Assembly: GCA_964057225.1 (NCBI GenBank)
Contig: CAXKVF010000075.1
Coordinates: 682,001 to 746,000 of the forward strand
Source of the DNA: Auanema rhodensis
Lineage: Eukaryota; Nematoda; Chromadorea; Rhabditida; Rhabditidae
Length of the DNA: 64,000 bases
Reading direction: 5' to 3'
The notes beneath the pieces were generated by a model. That model searched no databases, was not told the origin of the DNA, and saw only the letters and a program-made list of their open reading frames with translations. Below, one piece after another: positions 1 to 12,800 of this stretch; position 1 is the first letter of the stretch, and each line of letters opens with the position of its first letter. The position numbers and the translations under genes were made by a program.

Positions 1-594
1 CGGTTTTCAAAATTAGATTCCCCATGTCCATATTAGTCTAAAAACGAATTTTTATTGATATTGGTGCATGGTAACCATGACTTTGAAATTTACGTGAACT
101 TTAATTTATGCTAATTAAATGTACACGTGATGTGCACTTGGTATGTAACTCGCTTCACGTGAAAGATAAAGAGATGCGGTTTTCAAAATTAGATTCCCCA
201 TGTCCATATTAGTCTAAAAACAAATTTTTATTGATATTGGTGCATGGTAACCATGACTTTGAAATTTACGTGAACTTTAATTTATGCTAATTAAATGTAC
301 ACGTGATGTGCACTTGGTATGTAACTCGCTTCACGTGAGAGATAAAGAGATGCGGTTTTCAAAATTAGATTCCCCATGTCCATATTAGTCTAAAAACAAA
401 TTTTTATTGATATTGGTGCATGGTAACCATGACTTTGAATTTTACGTGAACTTTAATTTATGCTAATTAAATGTACACTTGATGTGCACTTGGTATGTAA
501 CTCGCTTCACGTGAAAGATAAAGAGATGCGGTTTTCAAAATTAGATTCCCCATGTCCATATTAGTCTAAAAACAAATTTTTATTGATATTGGTG

Positions 595-607
595 CATGGT
601 AACCATG
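595..607. other. 13-bp dyad CATGGTAACCATG (one example per monomer)
   Basis: CATGGT and ACCATG are exact reverse complements around a single central A. The element lies at monomer positions 67-79 and recurs in nearly every copy. In monomers with T instead of G at position 66 the symmetry extends to 15 bp (TCATGGTAACCATGA). It is broken in the copies reading CATGATAACC (near 2709, 3941 and 6229) and in the copy reading AACCACGA (near 4474). It also contains GGTAACC, the sequence in which the rare GGTA insertions arise. Such dyads can bind dimeric proteins or form small cruciforms; no function is shown here. Confidence 0.85.
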
Positions 608-619
608 ACTTTGAAATTT

Positions 620-689
620 ACGTGAACTTTAATTTATGCTAATTAAATGTACACGTGATGTGCACTTGGTATGTAACTCGCTTCACGTG
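620..689. other. Three ACGT cores with about 3-helical-turn spacing
   Basis: ACGT occurs at 620-623, 653-656 and 685-688 in the reference monomer, with start-to-start spacings of 33 and 32 bp. The second and third lie in the palindrome CACGTG (652-657 and 684-689), and the third is extended to the 10-bp palindrome TTCACGTGAA (682-691). CACGTG is the classic E-box/G-box core recognised by bHLH and bZIP proteins. Spacing near 31.5 bp (three turns of B-DNA) would place all three on a similar face of the helix. The trio repeats every 176 bp through the array. Occupancy by a protein is only a hypothesis. Confidence 0.7.
628..647. other. AT-rich inverted repeat with TATGCT loop
   Basis: TTTAATT (628-634) and AATTAAA (641-647) are reverse complements separated by the six bases TATGCT, at monomer positions 100-119. 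The same stretch contains ATGCTAAT, which resembles the octamer bound by POU-domain proteins, and TAATTA-like homeodomain cores. The A-to-G change at position 117 (AATTGAATG), found in one HOR monomer type, disrupts one arm. AT-rich palindromes also arise easily by chance in 32% GC DNA, so only the symmetry is certain. Confidence 0.7.
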
Positions 690-3600
690 AAAGATAAAGA
701 GATGCGGTTTTCAAAATTAGATTCCCCATGTCCATATTAGTCTAAAAACAGATTTTTATTGATATTGGTGCATGGTAACCATGACTTTGAAATTTACGTG
801 AACTTTAATTTATGCTAATTAAATGTACACGTGATGTGCACTTGGTATGTAACTCGCTTCACGTGAGAGATAAAGAGATGCGGTTTTCAAAATTAGATTC
901 CCCATGTCCATATTAGTCTAAAAACAAATTTTTATTGATATTGGTGCATGGTAACCATGACTTTGAATTTTACGTGAACTTTAATTTATGCTAATTAAAT
1001 GTACACTTGATGTGCACTTGGTATGTAACTCGCTTCACGTGAAAGATAAAGAGATGCGGTTTTCAAAATTAGATTCCCCATGTCCATATTAGTCTAAAAA
1101 CAAATTTTTATTGATATTGGTGCATGGTAACCATGACTTTGAAATTTACGTGAACTTTAATTTATGCTAATTAAATGTACACGTGATGTGCACTTGGTAT
1201 GTAACTCGCTTCACGTGAAAGATAAAGAGATGCGGTTTTCAAAATTAGATTCCCCATGTCCATATTAGTCTAAAAACAGATTTGTATTGATATTGGTTCA
1301 TGGTAACCATGACTTTGAAATTTACGTGAACTTTAATTTATGCTAATTAAATGTACACGTGATGTGCACTTGGTATGTAACTCGCTTCACGTGAAAGATA
1401 AAGAGATGCGGTTTTCAAAATTAGATTCCCCATGTCCATATTAGTCTAAAAACAAATTTTTATTGATATTGCTTCATGGTAACCATGACTTTGAAATTTA
1501 CGTGAACTTTAATTTATGCTAATTAAATGTACACGTGATGTGCACTTGGTATGTAACTCGCTTCACGTGAAAGATAAAGAGATGCGGTTTTCAAAATTAG
1601 ATTCCCCATTTCCATATTAGTCTAAAAACAAATTTTTATTGATATTAGTGCATGGTAACCATGACTTTGAAATTTACGTGAACTTTAATTTATGCTAATT
1701 AAATGTACACGTGATGTGCACTCGGTATGTAACTCGCTTCACGTGAAAGATAAAGACATGCGGTTTTCAAAATTAGATTCCCCATGTCCATATTAGTCTA
1801 AAAACAAATTTTTATTGATATTGGTGCATGGTAACCATGACTTTGAAATTTACGTGAACTTTAATTTATGCTAATTAAATGTACACGTGATGTGCACTTG
1901 GTATGTAACTCGCTTCACGTGAAAGATAAAGAGATGCGGTTTTCAAAATTAGATTCCCCATGTCCATATTAGTCTAAAAACAAATTTTTATTGATATTGG
2001 TGCATGGTAACCATGACTTTGAAATTTACGTGAACTTTAATTTATGCTAATTAAATGTACACGTGATGTGCACTTGGTATGTAACTCGCTTCACGTGAAA
2101 GATAAAGAGATGCGGTTTTCAAAATTAGATTCCCCATGTCCATATTAGTCTAAAAACAAATTTTTATTGATATTGGTGCATGGTAACCATGACTTTGAAT
2201 TTTACGTGAACTTTAATTTATGCTAATTAAATGTACACTTGATGTGCACTTGGTATGTAACTCGCTTCACGTGAAAGATAAAGAGATGCGGTTTTCAAAA
2301 TTAGATTCCCCATGTCCATATTAGTCTAAAAACAAATTTTTATTGATATTGGTGCATGGTAACCATGACTTTGAAATTTACGTGAACTTTAATTTATGCT
2401 AATTAAATGTACACGTGATGTGCACTTGGTATGTAACTCGCTTCACGTGAAAGATAAAGAGATGCGGTTTTCAAAATTAGATTCCCCATGTCCATATTAG
2501 TCTAAAAACAGATTTTTATTGATATTGGTTCATGGTAACCATGACTTTGAAATTTACGTGAACTTTAATTTATGCTAATTAAATGTACACGTGATGTGCA
2601 CTTGGTATGTAACTCGCTTCACGTGAAAGATAAAGAGATGCGGTTTTCAAAATTAGATTCCCCATGTCCATATTAGTCTAAAAACAAATTTTTATTGATA
2701 TTGCTTCATGATAACCATGACTTTGAAATTTACCTGAACTTTAATTTATGCTAATTAAATGTACACGTGATGTGCACTTGGTATGTAACTCGCTTCACGT
2801 GAAAGATAAAGAGATGCGGTTTTCAAAATTAGATTCCCCATGTCCATATTAGTCTAAAAACAAATTTTTATTGATATTGGTGCATGGTAACCATGACTTT
2901 GAAATTTACGTGAACTTTAATTTATGCTAATTAAATGTACACGTGATGTGCACTCGGTATGTAACTCGCTTCACGTGAAAGATAAAGACATGCGGTTTTC
3001 AAAATTAGATTCCCCATGTCCATATTAGTCTAAAAACAAATTTTTATTGATATTGGTGCATGGTAACCATGACTTTGAAATTTACGTGAACTTTAATTTA
3101 TGCTAATTAAATGTACACGTGATGTGCACTTGTTATGTAACTCGCTTCACGTGAAAGATAAAGAGATGCGGTTTTCAAAATTAGATTCCCCATGTCCATG
3201 TTAGTCTAAAATCAAATTTTTATTGATATTGGTGCATGGTAACCATGACTTTGAAATTTACGTGAACTTTAATTTATGCTAATTAAATGTACACGTGATG
3301 TGCACTTGGTATGTAACTCGCTTCACGTGAAAGATAAAGAGATGCGGTTTTCAAAATTAGATTCCCCATGTCCATATTAGTCTAAAAACAAATTTTTATT
3401 GATATTGGTGCATGGTAACCATGACTTTGAATTTTACGTGAACTTTAATTTATGCTAATTAAATGTACACTTGATGTGCACTTGGTATGTAACTCGCTTC
3501 ACGTGAAAGATAAAGAGATGCGGTTTTCAAAATTAGATTCCCCATGTCCATATTAGTCTAAAAACAAATTTTTATTGATATTGGTGCATGGTAACCATGA

Positions 3601-6600
3601 CTTTGAAATTTACGTGAACTTTAATTTATGCTAATTAAATGTACACGTGATGTGCACTTGGTATGTAACTCGCTTCACGTGAAAGATAAAGAGATGCGGT
3701 TTTCAAAATTAGATTCCCCATGTCCATATTAGTCTAAAAACAGATTTTTATTGATATTGGTTCATGGTAACCATGACTTTGAAATTTACGTGAACTTTAA
3801 TTTATGCTAATTAAATGTACACGTGATGTGCACTTGGTATGTAACTCGCTTCACGTGAAAGATAAAGAGATGCGGTTTTCAAAATTAGATTCCCCATGTC
3901 CATATTAGTCTAAAAACAAATTTTTATTGATATTGCTTCATGATAACCATGACTTTGAAATTTACCTGAACTTTAATTTATGCTAATTAAATGTACACGT
4001 GATGTGCACTTGGTATGTAACTCGCTTCACGTGAAAGATAAAGAGATGCGGTTTTCAAAATTAGATTCCCCATGTCCATATTAGTCTAAAAACAAATTTT
4101 TATTGATATTGGTGCATGGTAACCATGACTTTGAAATTTACGTGAACTTTAATTTATGCTAATTAAATGTACACGTGATGTGCACTCGGTATGTAACTCG
4201 CTTCACGTGAAAGATAAAGACATGCGGTTTTCAAAATTAGATTCCCCATGTCCATATTAGTCTAAAAACAAATTTTTATTGATATTGGTGCATGGTAACC
4301 ATGACTTTGAAATTTACGTGAACTTTAATTTATGCTAATTAAATGTACACGTGATGTGCACTTGGTATGTAACTCGCTTCACGTGAAAGATAAAGAGATG
4401 CGGTTTTCAAAATTAGATTCCCCATGTCCATATTAGTCTAAAAACGAATTTTTATTTATATTGGTGCATGGTAACCACGACTTTGAAATTTACGTGAACT
4501 TTAATTTATGCTAATTAAATGTACACGTGATGTGCACTTGGTATGTAACTCGCTTCACGTGAAAGATAAAGAGATGCGGTTTTCGAAATTAGATTCCCCA
4601 TGTCCATATTAGTCTAAAAACAAATTTTTATTGATATTGGTGCATGGTAACCATGACTTTGAATTTTACGTGAACTTTAATTTATGCTAATTAAATGTAC
4701 ACGTGATGTGCACTTGGTATGTAACTCGCTTCACGTGAAAGATAGAGAGATGCGGTTTTCAAAATTAGATTCCCCATGTCCATATTAGTCTAAAAACAGA
4801 TTTGTATTGATATTGGTTCATGGTAACCATGACTTTGAAATTTACGTGAACTTTAATTTATGCTAATTAAATGTACACGTGATGTGCACTTGGTATGTAA
4901 CTCGCTTCACGTGAAAGATAAAGAGATGCGGTTTTCAAAATTAGATTCCCCATGTCCATATTAGTCTAAAAACAAATTTTTATTGATATTGCTTCATGGT
5001 AACCATGACTTTGAAATTTACGTGAACTTTAATTTATGCTAATTAAATGTACACGTGATGTGCACTTGGTATGTAACTCGCTTCACGTGAAAGATAAAGA
5101 GATGCGGTTTTCAAAATTAGATTCCCCATTTCCATATTAGTCTAAAAACAAATTTTTATTGATATTAGTGCATGGTAACCATGACTTTGAAATTTACGTG
5201 AACTTTAATTTATGCTAATTAAATGTACACGTGATGTGCACTCGGTATGTAACTCGCTTCACGTGAAAGATAAAGACATGCGGTTTTCAAAATTAGATTC
5301 CCCATGTCCATATTAGTCTAAAAACAAATTTTTATTGATATTGGTGCATGGTAACCATGACTTTGAAATTTACGTGAACTTTAATTTATGCTAATTAAAT
5401 GTACACGTGATGTGCACTTGGTATGTAACTCGCTTCACGTGAAAGATAAAGAGATGCGGTTTTCAAAATTAGATTCCCCATGTCCATATTAGTCTAAAAA
5501 CAAATTTTTATTGATATTGGTGCATGGTAACCATGACTTTGAAATTTACGTGAACTTTAATTTATGCTAATTAAATGTACACGTGATGTGCACTTGGTAT
5601 GTAACTCGCTTCACGTGAAAGATAAAGAGATGCGGTTTTCAAAATTAGATTCCCCATGTCCATATTAGTCTAAAAACAAATTTTTATTGATATTGGTGCA
5701 TGGTAACCATGACTTTGAATTTTACGTGAACTTTAATTTATGCTAATTAAATGTACACTTGATGTGCACTTGGTATGTAACTCGCTTCACGTGAAAGATA
5801 AAGAGATGCGGTTTTCAAAATTAGATTCCCCATGTCCATATTAGTCTAAAAACAAATTTTTATTGATATTGGTGCATGGTAACCATGACTTTGAAATTTA
5901 CGTGAACTTTAATTTATGCTAATTAAATGTACACGTGATGTGCACTTGGTATGTAACTCGCTTCACGTGAAAGATAAAGAGATGCGGTTTTCAAAATTAG
6001 ATTCCCCATGTCCATATTAGTCTAAAAACAGATTTTTATTGATATTGGTTCATGGTAACCATGACTTTGAAATTTACGTGAACTTTAATTTATGCTAATT
6101 AAATGTACACGTGATGTGCACTTGGTATGTAACTCGCTTCACGTGAAAGATAAAGAGATGCGGTTTTCAAAATTAGATTCCCCATGTCCATATTAGTCTA
6201 AAAACAAATTTTTATTGATATTGCTTCATGATAACCATGACTTTGAAATTTACGTGAACTTTAATTTATGCTAATTAAATGTACACGTGATGTGCACTTG
6301 GTATGTAACTCGCTTCACGTGAAAGATAAAGAGATGCGGTTTTCAAAATTAGATTCCCCATGTCCATATTAGTCTAAAAACAAATTTTTATTGATATTGG
6401 TGCATGGTAACCATGACTTTGAAATTTACGTGAACTTTAATTTATGCTAATTAAATGTACACGTGATGTGCACTCGGTATGTAACTCGCTTCACGTGAAA
6501 GATAAAGACATGCGGTTTTCAAAATTAGATTCCCCATGTCCATATTAGTCTAAAAACAAATTTTTATTGATATTGGTGCATGGTAACCATGACTTTGAAA

Positions 6601-6864
6601 TTTACGTGAACTTTAATTTATGCTAATTAAATGTACACGTGATGTGCACTTGGTATGAAACTCGCTTCACGTGAAAGATAAAGAGATACGGTTTTCAAAA
6701 TTAGATTCCCCATGTCCATATTAGTCTAAAAACAAATTTTTATTGATATTGGTGCATGGTAACCATGACTTTGAAATTTACGTGAACTTTAATTTATGCT
6801 AATTAAATGTACACGTGATGTGCACTTGGTATGTAACTCGCTTCACGTGAAAGATAAAGAGATG

Positions 6865-9800
6865 CGGTTTTCAAAATTAGATTCCCCATGTCCATATTAG
6901 TCTTAAAACAAATTTTTATTGATATTGGTGCATGGTAACCATGACTTTGAAATTTACGTGAACTTTAATTTATGCTAATTAAATGTACACGTGATGTGCA
7001 CTTGGTATGTAACTCGCTTCACGTGAAAGATGAAGAGATGCGGTTTTCAAAATTAGATTCCCCATGTCCATATTAGTCTAAAAACAAATTTTTATTGATA
7101 TTGGTTCATGGTAACCATGACTTTGAAATTTACGTGAACTTTAATTTATGCTAATTAAATGTACACGTGATGTGCACTTGGTATGTAACTCGCTTCACGT
7201 GAAAGATAAAGAGATGCGGTTTTCAAAATTAGATTCCCCATGTCCATATTAGTCTAAAAACAAATTTTTATTGATATTGGTGCATGGTAACCATGACTTT
7301 GAAATTTACGTGAACTTTAATTTATGCTAATTAAATGTACACGTGATGTGCACTTGGTATGTAACTCGCTTCACGTGAAAGATAAAGAGATGCGGTTTTC
7401 AAAATTAGATTCCCCATGTCCATATTAGTCTAAAAACAAATTTTTATTGATATTGGTTCATGGTAACCATGACTTTGAAATTTACGTGAACTTTAATTTA
7501 TGCTAATTAAATGTACACGTGATGTGCACTTGGTATGTAACTCGCTTCACGTGAAAGATAAAGAGATGCGGTTTTCAAAATTAGATTCCCCATGTCCATA
7601 TTAGTCTAAAAACAAATTTTTATTGATATTGGTGCATGGTAACCATGACTTTGAAATTTACGTGAACTTTAATTTATGCTAATTAAATGTACACGTGATG
7701 TGCACTTGGTATGTAACTCGCTTCACGTGAAAGATAAAGAGATGCGGTTTTCAAAATTAGATTCCCCATGTCCATATTAGTCTAAAAACAAATTTTTATT
7801 GATATTGGTTCATGGTAACCATGACTTTGAAATTTACGTGAACTTTAATTTATGCTAATTAAATGTACACGTGATGTGCACTTGGTATGTAACTAGCTTC
7901 ACGTGAAAGATAAAGAGATGCGGTTTTCAATATTAGATTCCCCATGTCCATATTAGTCTAAAAACAAATTTTTATTGATATTGGTGCATGGTAACCATGA
8001 CTTTGAAATTTACGTGAACTTTAATTTATGCTAATTAAATGTACACGTGATGTGCACTTGGTATGTAACTCGCTTCACGTGAAAGATAAAGAGATGCGGT
8101 TTTCAAAATTAGATTCCCCATGTCCATATTAGTCTAAAAACAAATTTTTATTGATATTGGTGCATGGTAACCATGACTTTGAAATTTACGTGAACTTTAA
8201 TTTATGCTAATTAAATGTACACGTGATGTGCACTTGGTATGTAACTCGCTTCACGTGAAAGATAAAGAGATGCGGTTTTCAAAATTAGATTCCCCATGTC
8301 CATATTAGTCTAAAAACAAATTTCTATTGATATTGGTTCATGGTAACCATGACTTTGAAATTTACGTGAACTTTAATTTATGCTAATTAAATGTACACGT
8401 GATGTGCACTTGGTATGTAACTCGCTTCACGTGAAAGATAAAGAGATGCGGTTTTCAAAATTAGATTCCCCATGTCCATATTAGTCTAAAAACAAATTTT
8501 TATTGATATTGGTGCATGGTAACCATGACTTTGAAATTTACGTGAACTTTAATTTATGCTAATTAAATGTACACGTGATGTGCACTTGGTATGTAACTCG
8601 CTTCACGTGAAAGATGAAGAGATGCGGTTTTCAAAATTAGATTCCCCATGTCCATATTAGTCTAAAAACAAATTTTTATTGATATTGGTGCATGGTAACC
8701 ATGACTTTGAAATTTACGTGAACTTTAATTTATGCTAATTAAATGTACACGTGATGTGCACTTGGTATGTAACTCGCTTCACGTGAAAGATAAAGAGATG
8801 CGGTTTTCAAAATTAGATTCCCCATGTCCATATTAGTCTAAAAACAAATTTTTATTGATATTGGTTCATGGTAACCATGACTTTGAAATTTAGGTGAACT
8901 TTAATTTATGCTAATTAAATGTACACGTGATGTGCACTTGGTATGTAACTCGCTTCACGTGAAAGATAAAGAGATGCGGTTTTCAAAATTAGATTCCCCA
9001 TGTCCATATTAGTCTAAAAACAAATTTTTATTGATATTGGTGCATGGTAACCATGACTTTGAAATTTACGTGAACTTTAATTTATGCTAATTAAATGTAC
9101 ACGTGATGTGCACTTGGTATGTAACTCGCTTCACGTGAAAGATAAAGAGATGCGGTTTTCAAAATTAGATTCCCCATGTCCATATTAGTCTAAAAACAAA
9201 TGTTTATTGATATTGGTGCATGGTAACCATGACTTTGAAATTTACGTGAACTTTAATTTATGCTAATTAAATGTACACGTGATGTGCACTTGGTATGTAA
9301 CTCGCTTCACGTGAAAGATAAAGAGATGCGGTTTTCAAAATTAGATTCCCCATGTCCATATTAGTCTAAAAACAAATTTTTATTGATATTGGTGCATGGT
9401 AACCATGACTTTGAAATTTACGTGAACTTTAATTTATGCTAATTAAATGTACACGTGATGTGCACTTGGTATGTAACTTGCTTCACGTGAAAGATAAAGA
9501 GATGCGGTTTTCAAAATTAGATTCCCCATGTCCATATTAGTCTAAAAACAAATTTTTATTGATATTGGTGCATGGTAACCATGACTTTGAAATTTACGTG
9601 AACTTTAATTTATGCTAATTAAATGTACACGTGATGTGCACTTGGTATGTAACTCGCTTCACGTGAAAGATGAAGAGATGCGGTTTTCAAAATTAGATTC
9701 CCCATGTCCATATTAGTCTAAAAACAAATTTTTATTGATATTGGTGCATGGTAACCATGACTTTGAAATTTACGTGAACTTTAATTTATGCTAATTAAAT

Positions 9801-12800
9801 GTACACGTGATGTGCACTTGGTATGTAACTCGCTTCACGTGAAAGATGAAGAGATGCGGTTTTCAAAATTAGATTCCCCATGTCCATATTAGTCTAAAAA
9901 CAAATTTTTATTGATATTGGTGCATGGTAACCATGACTTTGAAATTTACGTGAACTTTAATTTATGCTAATTAAATGTACACGTGATGTGCACTTGGTAT
10001 GTAACTCTCTTCACGTGAAAGATAAAGAGATGCGGTTTTCAAAATTAGATTCCCCATGTCCATATTAGTCTAAAAACAAATTTTTATTGATATTGGTGCA
10101 TGGTAACCATGACTTTGAAATTTACGTGAACTTTAATTTATGCTAATTAAATGTACACGTGATGTGCACTTGGTATGTAACTCGCTTCACGTGAAAGATA
10201 AAGAGATGCGGTTTTCAAAATTAGATTCCCCATGTCCATATTAGTCTAAAAACAAATTTTTATTGATATTGGTGCATGGTAACCATGACTTTGAAATTTA
10301 CGTGAACTTTAATTTATGCTAATTAAATGTACACGTGATGTGCACTTGGTATGTAACTCGCTTCACGTGAAAGATAAAGAGATGCGGTTTTCAAAATTAG
10401 ATTCCCCATGTCCATATTAGTCTACAAACAAATTTTTATTGATATTGGTTCATGGTAACCATGACTTTGAAATTTACGTGAACTTTAATTTATGCTAATT
10501 AAATGTACACGTGATGTGCACTTGGTATGTAACTCGCTTCACGTGAAAGATAAAGAGATGCGGTTTTCAAAATTAGATTCCCCATGTCCATATTAGTCTA
10601 AAAACAAATTTTTATTGATATTGGTGCATGGTAACCATGACTTTGAAATTTACGTGAACTTTAATTTATGCTAATTAAATGTACACGTGATGTGCACTTG
10701 GTATGTAACTCGCTTCACGTGAAAGATAAAGAGATGCGGTTTTCAAAATTAGATTCCCCATGTCCATATTAGTCTAAAAACAAATTTTTATTGATATTGG
10801 TTCATGGTAACCATGACTTTGAAATTTACGTGAACTTTAATTTATGCTAATTAAATGTACACGTGATGTGCACTTGGTATGTAACTCGCTTCACGTGAAA
10901 GATAAAGAGATGCGGTTTTCAAAATTAGATTCCCCATGTCCATATTAGTCTAAAAACAAATTTTTATTGATATTGGTGCATGGTAACCATGACTTTGAAA
11001 TTTACGTGAACTTTAATTTATGCTAATTAAATGTACACGTGATGTGCACTTGGTATGTAACTCGCTTCACGTGAAAGATAAAGAGATGCGGTTTTCAAAA
11101 TTAGATTCCCCATGTCCATATTAGTCTAAAAACAAATTTTTATTGATATTGGTTCATGGTAACCATGACTTTGAAATTTACGTGAACTTTAATTTATGCT
11201 AATTAAATGTACACGTGATGTGCACTTGGTATGTAACTCGCTTAACGTGAAAGATAAAGAGATGCGGTTTTCAAAATTAGATTCCCCATGTCCATATTAG
11301 TCTAAAAACAAATTTTTATTGATATTGGTGCATGGTAACCATGACTTTGAAATTTACGTGAACTTTAATTTATGCTAATTAAATGTACACGTGATGTGCA
11401 CTTGGTATGTAACTCGCTTCACGTGAAAGATAAAGAGATGCGGTTTTCAAAATTAGATTCCCCATGTCCATATTAGTCTAAAAACAAATTTTTATTGATA
11501 TTGGTGCATGGTAACCATGACTTTGAAATTTACGTGAACTTTAATTTATGCTAATTAAATGTACACGTGATGTGCACTTGGTATGTAACTCGCTTCACGT
11601 GAAAGATAAAGAGATGCGGTTTTCAAAATTAGATTCCCCATGTCCATATTAGTCTAAAAACAAATTTTTATTGATATTGGTTCATGGTAACCATGACTTT
11701 GAAATTTACGTGAACTTTAATTTATGCTAATTAAATGTACACGTGATGTGCACTTGGTATGTAACTCGCTTCACGTGAAAGATAAAGAGATGCGGTTTTC
11801 AAAATTAGATTCCCCATGTCCATATTAGTCTAAAAACAAATTTTTATTGATATTGGTTCATGGTAACCATGACTTTGAAATTTACGTGAACTTTAATTTA
11901 TGCTAATTAAATGTACACGTGATGTGCACTTGGTATGTAACTCGCTTCACGTGAAAGATAAAGAGATGCGGTTTTCAAAATTAGATTCCCCATGTCCATA
12001 TTAGTCTAAAAACAAATTTTTATTGATATTGGTGCATGGTAACCATGACTTTGAAATTTACGTGAACTTTAATTTATGCTAATTAAATGTACACGTGATG
12101 TGCACTTGGTATGTAACTCGCTTCACGTGAAAGATAAAGAGATGCGGTTTTCAAAATTAGATTCCCCATGTCCATATTAGTCTAAAAACAAATTTTTATT
12201 GATATTGGTGCATGGTAACCATGACTTTGAAATTTACGTGAACTTTAATTTATGCTAATTAAATGTACACGTGATGTGCACTTGGTATGTAACTCGCTTC
12301 ACGTGAAAGATAAAGAGATGCGGTTTTCAAAATTAGATTCCCCATGTCGATATTAGTCTAAAAACAAATTTTTATTGATATTGGTTCATGGTAACCATGA
12401 CTTTGAAATTTACGTGAACTTTAATTTATGCTAATTAAATGTACACGTGATGTGCACTTGGTATGTAACTCGCTTCACGTGAAAGATAAAGAGATGCGGT
12501 TTTCAAAATTAGATTCCCCATGTCCATATTAGTCTAAAAACAAATTTTTATTGATATTGGTGCATGGTAACCATGACTTTGAAATTTACGTGAACTTTAA
12601 TTTATGCTAATTAAATGTACACGTGATGTGCACTTGGTATGTAACTCGCTTCACGTGAAAGATAAAGAGATGCGGTTTTCAAAATTAGATTCCCCATGTC
12701 CATATTAGTCTAAAAACAAATTTTTATTGATATTGGTGCATGGTAACCATGACTTTGAAATTTACGTGAACTTTAATTTATGCTAATTAAATGTACACGT

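Larger units (their letters stand above)
529..704 (+). repeat. Reference consensus monomer (176 bp)
   Basis: This copy matches the consensus I derived and serves as the coordinate reference; position 1 is the C of CGGTTTTC at 529. Landmarks: AAAATTAG at 9-16, CCCCATGTCC at 20-29, an A5 run at 40-44, AAATTTTT at 46-53, the dyad CATGGTAACCATG at 67-79, AAATTT at 86-91, TACGTG at 91-96, an AT-rich inverted repeat at 100-119, CACGTG at 124-129, GTGCAC at 132-137 and TTCACGTGAA at 154-163. It holds five CpG dinucleotides and, by hand count, 31 G and 26 C. Monomers of this sequence are scattered through the whole window, especially in the near-consensus domains. Confidence 0.95.
353..880 (+). repeat. 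Three-monomer block, repeated at 881
   Basis: The first marker monomers (GAATTTT/CACTTGATG at 353) recur 528 bp later at 881. The variant CACGTGAGAG occurs at both ends of this block (around 339 and 867), also 528 bp apart. This is a local 3-monomer duplication or a 7-mer unit cut short by unequal exchange. The monomers at 177 and 705 share the GAGAG variant, which supports a shared origin rather than independent mutation. Confidence 0.8.
1..6864 (+). repeat. HOR domain 1: 7-monomer (1,232-bp) repeat
   Basis: Marker monomers recur in fixed order: GAATTTT with CACTTGATG; consensus; ACAGATTT; GCTTCATG; CTCGGTATG with AGACATG; then two near-consensus copies. Full 7-monomer units start at 881, 2113, 3345 and 5633. 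A 3-monomer partial unit lies at 353-880, and a 6-monomer unit at 4577-5632 lacks the consensus copy after its marker. The 7-mer period shows directly as two copies of CATGATAACC with TACCTG exactly 1,232 bp apart (near 2709 and 3941). A longer correspondence at 3,520 bp (20 monomers) links 1233-3125 with 4753-6645 through the rarer variants CAGATTTGTA and CCCCATTTCC. Confidence 0.88.

Noticed and set aside
595-607. Replication origin or resolution site at the dyad
   Set aside because: A 13-bp palindrome alone does not support such a call; there is no flanking origin-like organisation and it recurs in each monomer.
620-689. Promoter reading of the CACGTG elements
   Set aside because: E-box/G-box cores are present, but no gene follows and the elements repeat every 176 bp, so I keep them as sequence motifs and do not call them promoters.
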